Positions 25,546-29,920 of a stretch of 29,920 nt of DNA are shown here, one piece after another. Source of the DNA: an uncultured Muribaculum sp. (GTDB lineage Bacteria; Bacteroidota; Bacteroidia; Bacteroidales; Muribaculaceae); the NCBI RefSeq assembly GCF_910583865.1, contig NZ_CAJTYX010000034.1, positions 1-29,920 of the forward strand. The letters run 5' to 3'. The notes beneath the pieces were generated by a model, which saw only the letters and a list, made by a program, of their open reading frames with translations, did not search any database and was not told the origin of the DNA. A program made the position numbers and the translations under genes. Within the stretch, counting starts at the first letter, position 1, and each line of letters begins with the position of its first letter.

Positions 25546-25863
25546 AGAATCAGGAATAGAGATTCCGACGGGCGTAACCCGCATAGGTATTAAGCCATCG
25601 GCGAGGCTATGCTCCGGTAATGATAACACCACATCAAAGTAGATTGGGAAACTCATCAATTAATAGTGAAATACCGAGACAAGCTTAGCTGTCTGATGGC
25701 GGGCCCCATCCCTCTTTTCGGAGAGTGGAGGTGTCTACGACACCAAGGCGGATTACAAAGGATGGCGAGCGCTCAAATCCTGTCATTCGGAGTTTCATCG
25801 CATTCCTTTGATGTGGCATTTTAAAAGAACGGGTAGGCCTGCGAGGCTTGCCCGTCCTTTTTT
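25546..25863 (+). ncRNA. Structured non-coding RNA of unknown family
   Basis: About 318 nt bounded by a consensus promoter and an intrinsic terminator. Short hairpins follow one another: CGGG/CCCG near the 5' end, GGTATT pairing with AATACC across about 85 nt, AGCC/GGCT, GATTG/CAATT, GACA/TGTC, GATGG/CCATC, and GTGTC/GACAC closed by TAC. The 5' ATCAGGAAT can pair with the distal ATTCCTTTGAT to close the molecule. I looked for the signatures of RNase P RNA, tmRNA and the SRP RNA tip and did not find them. A highly structured 6S-like or lineage-specific RNA remains possible. It might also extend into the M23 gene by read-through. A small minus-strand frame overlaps it and is probably spurious. 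Confidence 0.6.
25829..25863 (+). terminator. Intrinsic terminator of the non-coding RNA
   Basis: A 12-bp stem with a GCG loop (25829-25840 with 25844-25855; two G-U pairs), followed by CC and six T (25858-25863). This is the clearest plus-strand intrinsic terminator in the window. It ends 42 bp before the M23 peptidase start. Confidence 0.85.
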
Positions 25864-25905
25864 CGCTATATCTCTCCTTTATCAATATACTCGGATCAAC
25901 CATAT

Positions 25906-27630
25906 ATGTGCTATACATTCTTCAGAAGATACGGCAGAGTGGCTGTGATGGCCGCAGTGATGGCCGTCTGCGCGTCTGTCGGAACGGCCGCGCCTCAGAA
26001 TAAACAAAATAAACAGGTGGAGGATAGGCTGCCACATCTCGCACGGCCTCTTGACATACCGCTGCTTCTAAGCGGAAATTTCGGTGAGCTGCGGCGAAAC
26101 CATTTCCACTCGGGACTCGACTTCAAGACGCAGGGACGCACCGGACTGCCCGTGCGCAGCGCCGACGATGGCTGGGTAAGCCGTATCGTGGTGTCGCCGT
26201 GGGGATTCGGTCGTGCCGTGTATGTGATGCATCCGTCGACCGGCCTTACCACCGTCTACGGGCATCTTGAGGCATTTTCCCCGACAATCGACAAGCGTGT
26301 GCGTGACGAGCAATATGCACGCGAATCATTTTCTGTCGATATGGAGTTCATGCCGGGAGAAATTCCGGTGAAACGGGGCGAGACAATCGGCCGCAGCGGC
26401 AATGCCGGTTCGTCGGGAGGCCCTCACCTGCATATGGACGTGCGCGACACCCGCACGGGCGACGCGCTCGACCCGATGCCGTACTATCGCGGCGACATAA
26501 AAGACGATACGGCGCCTGAGGTGCGCGCGATTGCTCTATATGCAGAGGAAGGGGAGGGGACTGTGGCCGGTCCTGCGGTACTCGTCCCTGCAAAAGCGGC
26601 GCAAGGCTTCACGGCATGGGGGGCGGTGATACCCGGCATAAAGGCATATGACCGCATGACCGGTACCACAAATATATACGGCGTGAAGCATCTGGCGCTG
26701 GAGGTCGACGGCAATGAGGTGTACCGGCGTACCATTGACCGCTTCTCTTTCGGTGACACAAAGGCCGTCAACACTCTTACGGATTATGCAGGTGTGGTCA
26801 ACAACGGTTCATGGATGATGTGGACACGCATTCCCGGGTCGGAACCTCTTGGCGATATGATACGTACGGTCGATCGTGGCATGATAGTGGTCGACGAGGA
26901 GCGTGACTATAAGTGCCGGTGGATTCTGGAGGATGAACATGGCAACCGTCGGGTGCAGCCGTTCACGATACATGGGCGTAAGGCCGTTATACCGGCGGCA
27001 CGACGAAACGGCAATCTTATAGACCGCAGAGGCCGCAATACTTTCAATGTAGATGGTGCGACTGTGATCTTTCCAAAAGGGACGTTCTATGATGATTGCT
27101 ACGTGGCCATCTCCGCGTCTCCCTCTGACAAGTATGTCACGCCGGTCTATTCCGTAGGCGATGCCGGTGTGCCTGTTAGTGGGGAGTTCTCGTTGGATAT
27201 CGATGTCCCGGCGGCGGCTCTGCCTGATTCCTCGAAACTATGCATGGTGAGGATCAGCCCTAAAGGGAGGGCGACGCGCGTGGATGCTTCCTACGCTGAG
27301 GGCAGGATGTGTGGGCGTCCGTCGGCATTGGGGCGCTTCGCCGTAGCCATCGACACGGTGGCGCCCAAGGTGCGTCCGGTGAAGCCGGAGACATGGGGGC
27401 GCATCGGCAAGGTAAAATACGTGATTTCCGACAACCTCAGCGGTGTAAAAACATATCGCGGCACTATCGACGGGAAATTCGCGCTTTTCGAGCTTGACGG
27501 CAAGACCGCCACGGCTACATTCGTGATGGATTCGTCACGTTTTTCCAAAGGTAGGAAGCATGAGGCGGTCATGACAGTCACTGATGCCTGCGGGAATACG
27601 ACCGTTGGACGTCACTCGTTCACATGGTAA
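25906..27630 (+). CDS. M23-family (LytM/lysostaphin-type) peptidase
   Basis: A 574-residue exported zinc metallopeptidase, predicted to cut peptide crosslinks in periplasmic peptidoglycan. The N-terminus (RRYGRVAVMAAVMAVCASVGTA) is a signal peptide, cleaved near residue 29. The M23 domain covers about 55-190: FHSGLDF (His68, Asp72) and GPHLHMD (His174, His176) supply the zinc ligands and catalytic His. An insertion, AFSPTIDKRVRDEQYARESFSVDMEF, is usual in Bacteroidetes members of this length. The long C-terminal part (about 200-574) is beta-rich and ends in an Ig-like segment (VAPKVRPVKPETWGRIGKVKYVISDNLSGVKTYRGTIDG). All expected metal ligands are present, so it should be active. It follows a terminator and probably has its own promoter, which I could not locate. 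Confidence 0.92.
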   Translation: MCYTFFRRYGRVAVMAAVMAVCASVGTAAPQNKQNKQVEDRLPHLARPLDIPLLLSGNFGELRRNHFHSGLDFKTQGRTGLPVRSADDGWVSRIVVSPWGFGRAVYVMHPSTGLTTVYGHLEAFSPTIDKRVRDEQYARESFSVDMEFMPGEIPVKRGETIGRSGNAGSSGGPHLHMDVRDTRTGDALDPMPYYRGDIKDDTAPEVRAIALYAEEGEGTVAGPAVLVPAKAAQGFTAWGAVIPGIKAYDRMTGTTNIYGVKHLALEVDGNEVYRRTIDRFSFGDTKAVNTLTDYAGVVNNGSWMMWTRIPGSEPLGDMIRTVDRGMIVVDEERDYKCRWILEDEHGNRRVQPFTIHGRKAVIPAARRNGNLIDRRGRNTFNVDGATVIFPKGTFYDDCYVAISASPSDKYVTPVYSVGDAGVPVSGEFSLDIDVPAAALPDSSKLCMVRISPKGRATRVDASYAEGRMCGRPSALGRFAVAIDTVAPKVRPVKPETWGRIGKVKYVISDNLSGVKTYRGTIDGKFALFELDGKTATATFVMDSSRFSKGRKHEAVMTVTDACGNTTVGRHSFTW

Positions 27631-27658
27631 GCTTTTATAGGCCGTTTTAAACAGCCGA

Positions 27659-28408
27659 TTATTCCAATATCCCGAGGGCGTTGGCTACACGGCACGCCTC
27701 TACGGAGTTTCTTACCTGTAGTTTTGCAAGGATTTCCTGGCGGTGGCGGCTGACGGTATGCGGGCTTATGGACAGCGCCTCGGAAATCTCCCGGCTCGAG
27801 CGTCCGGTGGCAATCAGGCCGAGCACCTGTTTTTCGCGTGGAGTGAGTATGCCGGCATCGGTGTCTGACGACAATGGATGCAATTTGCCGGTGACGGAAT
27901 TTACCGCGACGCTTCTGCCGGGGAAATCAAACACCAAAGGGCCGTAAAGGCACAGTGCGTGGCTCACCGCATCATTACATTGGTCATGTATATAGTACAT
28001 GCGATGAAGCACTTCCCTTACCATATGGCGAGAGTCGGTGAAGTGTAGTTTTGTGGCAAGAAAATAATGTGTGCGGCGCCCCCGTGGCACATGCCGGAGG
28101 AAATTGTAGAACCGCAGTTCCGCAAGGTACTTTTCGTCACGGTCGGCAGACGGGATGAGGGCAAGAATCTCCTTTTCCCAAATGGAATTTTCCTCGGAAT
28201 AATGCTCTATTCCGAGCAGGCTTCCGAAAGCACCGCTGAATATGCGGCTTTTGCCCGACCTCAGGTCGCTAAGCACGGCCACGACATTTTCAGTCAAGGC
28301 AATGGCCTCGGCATAACGTTGGAGGGTGTTGCTCGCATTATCGCCCGGTGATGCCGTGGACTGTCGTTTGAGTATGGAATCGAGTTTTCGGAAGCTATCC
28401 ATTGGCAT
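27659..28408 (-). CDS. LuxR-type DNA-binding transcriptional regulator
   Basis: A 249-residue cytoplasmic regulator. The C-terminal 60 residues form a LuxR/GerE helix-turn-helix: LTPREKQVLGLIATGRSSREISEALSISPHTVSRHRQEILAKLQVRNSVEA. The N-terminal 180 residues are not a response-regulator receiver. They contain a PAS-like stretch (AVLSDLRSGKSRIFSGAFGSLLGI) and SIWEKEILALIPSADRDEKYLAELRFYNFL, found in Bacteroidales LuxR proteins of this size, and may sense an unknown signal. An in-frame ATG two codons in could also serve as start. It is divergent from a DUF1349 gene across a palindromic promoter and may control that gene and itself. Its 3' end faces the M23 gene. Confidence 0.88.
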   Translation of the reverse strand: MPMDSFRKLDSILKRQSTASPGDNASNTLQRYAEAIALTENVVAVLSDLRSGKSRIFSGAFGSLLGIEHYSEENSIWEKEILALIPSADRDEKYLAELRFYNFLRHVPRGRRTHYFLATKLHFTDSRHMVREVLHRMYYIHDQCNDAVSHALCLYGPLVFDFPGRSVAVNSVTGKLHPLSSDTDAGILTPREKQVLGLIATGRSSREISEALSISPHTVSRHRQEILAKLQVRNSVEACRVANALGILE

Positions 28409-28427
28409 AAATGGTTATTTATAGCCA

Positions 28428-28487
28428 TTGACGGTTATGGCGCAGAATGTTAACTTTGCAAAGTTAATAAATTCAAATGGTTGTCAA
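28428..28487. promoter_or_regulatory. Divergent promoter pair sharing a palindromic -7 box
   Basis: TTAACTTTGCAAAGTTAA (28450-28467) is a perfect 18-bp palindrome that contains TAACTTTG on both strands. On the plus strand TTG at 28428-28430 stands 20 nt before it. On the minus strand TTG (28487-28485) stands 18 nt before it. Each direction therefore has a complete Bacteroidetes promoter, one for the DUF1349 gene and one for the LuxR-type gene, and polymerase cannot hold both at once. Confidence 0.75.
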
Positions 28488-28554
28488 TCTCAAATAATAT
28501 GTTTAAAACGTAAAACGTGATTGATACAACATATTAAAGTCAAAATCTACCGAT

Positions 28555-29214
28555 ATGAATGTCAAAACGATTCTTTTCACGGCGCTCGCCGCAATGTCAG
28601 CATCATTATCTTCCGCACAGACGCTCGAGAAGATGAACTGGTTTAACGAACCGGAACAATGGAATATAAATGCCGGAGAACTCACCATGAGGGTGACGCC
28701 TAAAAGCGATTACTGGCGCATATCGCACTATGGATTCACAGTCGATGACGCCCCGTTCTATTATGCGGAATATGGCGGTGAATTTGAGGCTAAAGTGAAG
28801 ATAAGCGGCGACTATCGGACGCGCTTCGACCAGGCGGGCATGATGATACGTATCGATCACGAAAATTACATCAAGACGGGTATAGAATTTGTCGACGGGA
28901 AATACAATCTAAGCACCGTAGTCACCCACAGGACATCGGACTGGAGCGTGATTGCTCTCCCTCGTCCGGTCGACTGCATATGGATAAAGGCGGTTCGCCG
29001 TCTTGATGCCGTTGAGATATTTTACTCTTTCGACGACAAGGAGTATGTCATGATGCGCAACGCATGGCTTGAGGCGAACCATCCGGTGAAAATCGGCATG
29101 TTTGCCGCATCGCCCGACGGCGAGGGTTTCAATGCCAAGTTCTCCGGCTTCTCGGTAAAGCATCTGCCGGACGCGGTCAGAACCAAATGGCTCAAGCAGA
29201 ACTCTGCTCAATAA
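28555..29214 (+). CDS. DUF1349 domain exported protein
   Basis: A 219-residue exported protein with a signal peptide at about residues 1-21 (MNVKTILFTALAAMSASLSSAQ). The rest is a single DUF1349 domain, a concanavalin-like jelly roll, as shown by WRISHYGFTVDDAPFYYAEYGGEFEAKVKISGDYRTRFDQAGMMIRID, YIKTGIEFVDGKYNLSTVVT, DWSVIAL, IWIKAVRRLDAVEIFYSFDDKEYVMMR and KIGMFAASPDGEGFNAKFSGF. Members are often annotated as beta-xylosidase-like, but no catalytic residues are established for the family, so a carbohydrate-related or unknown role is safest. It is transcribed from the divergent palindromic promoter shared with the LuxR-type gene. Confidence 0.88.
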   Translation: MNVKTILFTALAAMSASLSSAQTLEKMNWFNEPEQWNINAGELTMRVTPKSDYWRISHYGFTVDDAPFYYAEYGGEFEAKVKISGDYRTRFDQAGMMIRIDHENYIKTGIEFVDGKYNLSTVVTHRTSDWSVIALPRPVDCIWIKAVRRLDAVEIFYSFDDKEYVMMRNAWLEANHPVKIGMFAASPDGEGFNAKFSGFSVKHLPDAVRTKWLKQNSAQ

Positions 29215-29265
29215 TCAGTTTTTCGGAAAGATAAAGCACTATCTCTCATGATGATATGATAGTAT

Positions 29266-29297
29266 GGCGGTGTGCCGCAATCAGTCGGCACGCCGCC
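29266..29297 (+). terminator. Hairpin after the DUF1349 gene
   Basis: A 12-bp stem GGCGGTGTGCCG/CGGCACGCCGCC (29266-29277 with 29286-29297, one wobble pair) with an 8-nt loop, about 50 nt after the stop codon. It lacks a T-run, so termination efficiency is uncertain. Confidence 0.6.
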
Positions 29298-29373
29298 GTC
29301 TGTAACGAGGACGCAGGAATTCTGCGGACGAATCGGCATGGCTGTTGCAAGCTACATCCCGGAGAATGTTCAT

Positions 29374-29566
29374 GAGGGTGTGTCATAATGGTTCATCTGG
29401 GTCGTCGCTATCGACATTCGGGTTCTTTCTCCGCGATGCTACGAAAGCGGCAAGCCGATAGCGGTCACGTAGGGAACTACGCTCCCATCAGCCTCAGTCT
29501 CAGCTCCTACCATCTGAGGCCATTCTCTGCAAAGCAGAGCGCTTCGCGATGACTGACAGCACCCTC
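29374..29566. repeat. Multi-hairpin folded element (possible RNA or palindromic repeat)
   Basis: The ends pair through GAGGGTG+TGTCA (29374-29385) and TGACA+G+CACCCTC (29554-29566). Inside are four further perfect stems in a row: CGCTATCG/CGATAGCG (29406-29413, 29456-29463, enclosing CCGC/GCGG), CGTAG/CTACG with a GGAA loop (29468-29481), GCCTCAG/CTGAGGC (29491-29520), and CTCTGC/GCAGAG with an AAA loop (29525-29539). I cannot assign it to a family and see no promoter just upstream on either strand. Confidence 0.55.
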
Positions 29567-29585
29567 CCATCCAGACATAAAAACG

Positions 29586-29612
29586 GCGGTATGCCGAATT
29601 TCGATACACCGC
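29586..29612 (+). terminator. Weak hairpin followed by T-rich sequence
   Basis: GCGGTAT (29586-29592) can pair with ATACACCGC (29604-29612) with a two-base bulge, and the loop contains the symmetrical CGAATTTCG. It is followed by TGCCTTTCATTTCATT. It could end a transcript running through the folded element before it. Confidence 0.35.
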
Positions 29613-29718
29613 TGCCTTTCATTTCATTGATATCCTTGATTATCAGTATGTTGCTTCGAGGATGAGTGCTCTATGCATAAAAAACGTGTAATTTTCTAAA
29701 AAATACGCGGGAAAATAT

Positions 29719-29749
29719 TTGGTCAATTGGAAAAACATCCATAACTTTG
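29719..29749 (+). promoter_or_regulatory. Bacteroidetes-type promoter for the tRNA
   Basis: TTG (29719-29721), 20 nt, then TAACTTTG (29742-29749), a full consensus match. The tRNA begins about 112 nt after the expected transcription start. Confidence 0.7.
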
Positions 29750-29867
29750 CAATCGCAAAACGGAAATCATTGCTCATCGACGGAGGTTGAATTAAAGCAT
29801 GATTCTCAATAAGAAACGTGATTAAACAATTTTCTTATTGTCCACCTTTTGCAAAGAACATAAATAT

Positions 29868-29920
29868 TGCCTTGTGGTGTAATGGTAGCACGTCGGATTC
29901 TGGTTCCGCCTGTGAGGGTT
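29868..29920 (+). tRNA. tRNA-Gln (anticodon CUG), 3' end beyond the window
   Basis: The first 53 or so nucleotides of a tRNA. The 5' acceptor strand is TGCCTTG (U1 is usual for glutamine tRNAs). The D-arm GTGT...GCAC follows, with AATGGTA in its loop. The anticodon arm has loop TTCTGGT, giving CUG as the anticodon. The end of the window falls in the T-arm (GAGGGTT). The first anticodon-stem pair is a U-C mismatch, which is tolerable but unusual. The acceptor 3' strand cannot be checked here. Confidence 0.88.

Larger units (their letters stand above)
29215..29867. other. Gene-free region with terminator, folded element and tRNA promoter
   Basis: About 650 bp with no convincing protein gene on either strand. 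In order it holds a strong hairpin after the DUF1349 gene (29266-29297), a multi-hairpin element (29374-29566), a weaker hairpin followed by T-rich sequence (29586-29612), and the promoter of the tRNA (29719-29749). Confidence 0.6.

Noticed and set aside
25546..25863. Identification of the RNA as tmRNA, RNase P RNA or SRP RNA
   Set aside because: A CTCAAATCC stretch resembles a tRNA T-loop but lacks a matching stem and CCA end. The RNase P core motif and the SRP tip motif were not found.
25685..25918. 77-codon minus-strand frame overlapping the non-coding RNA
   Set aside because: It runs against the promoter and terminator of the RNA, has no family features, and lies over the RNA hairpins.
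1..29920. CRISPR arrays, insertion sequences, integrases or phage genes
   Set aside because: No regularly spaced repeats, transposase or integrase-like proteins were seen on either strand.

Overview
The window looks like a chromosome segment of a Bacteroidales bacterium, most likely Muribaculaceae or a close relative (inferred). The evidence is SusC/SusD pairs, an ECF sigma/FecR pair, Mfa-type fimbrillin lipoproteins, DUF5119, DUF3575 and DUF1349 proteins, lipoproteins with acidic residues after the lipid cysteine, and repeated promoters of the Bacteroidetes type (TTG, 18-20 nt, TAnnTTTG). Coding DNA is GC-rich with C-ending codons. Intergenic DNA is AT-rich.

Layout. (1) About 0.4-7.3 kb, minus strand: a four-gene fimbria-like operon, in transcription order an OmpA/DUF3575 protein, a DUF5119 lipoprotein, a fimbrillin-like lipoprotein and a very large fimbrillin/tip-like lipoprotein. 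A run of ten C lies just inside the first reading frame, and a strong terminator-like hairpin separates the last two genes. (2) About 7.4-19.1 kb, plus strand: a polysaccharide-utilisation-type locus made of an ECF sigma factor, a FecR anti-sigma factor, an STN-domain SusC, a SusD, a GH18-like protein without catalytic acids, a DUF1735+LamG lipoprotein, a GH18 endo-beta-N-acetylglucosaminidase-like enzyme with intact D-x-E, and an unrecognised Ig-like lipoprotein. The layout resembles the B. thetaiotaomicron locus around BT3987, which acts on high-mannose N-glycans. Host N-glycan capture is therefore the inferred role. No mannosidase is present here. (3) About 19.8-25.3 kb, minus strand: two tandem phosphatidylserine-decarboxylase-like proteins, a GadC-like amino-acid antiporter and an MFS transporter. 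This reads as a candidate pyruvoyl-dependent amino-acid decarboxylation/antiport module and is the most interesting system in the window. (4) About 25.5-29.2 kb: a structured non-coding RNA with its own promoter and terminator, an M23 peptidase, and a LuxR-type regulator divergent from a DUF1349 protein across a palindromic double promoter. (5) About 29.2-29.9 kb: a strongly folded intergenic element, a promoter, and the 5' part of a tRNA-Gln(CUG) cut by the window end.

How the parts work together. In the glycan locus the SusC STN domain, FecR and the ECF factor would sense substrate import. SusD and the lipoproteins would bind glycoprotein at the surface, GH18 would release the glycan, and SusC would import it. 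In the decarboxylase locus the antiporter would exchange an amino acid for the amine made inside, consuming a cytoplasmic proton on each turn. The fimbria locus may be switched on and off by slippage in the C run. All assignments rest on reading the sequence alone; no database search was run.
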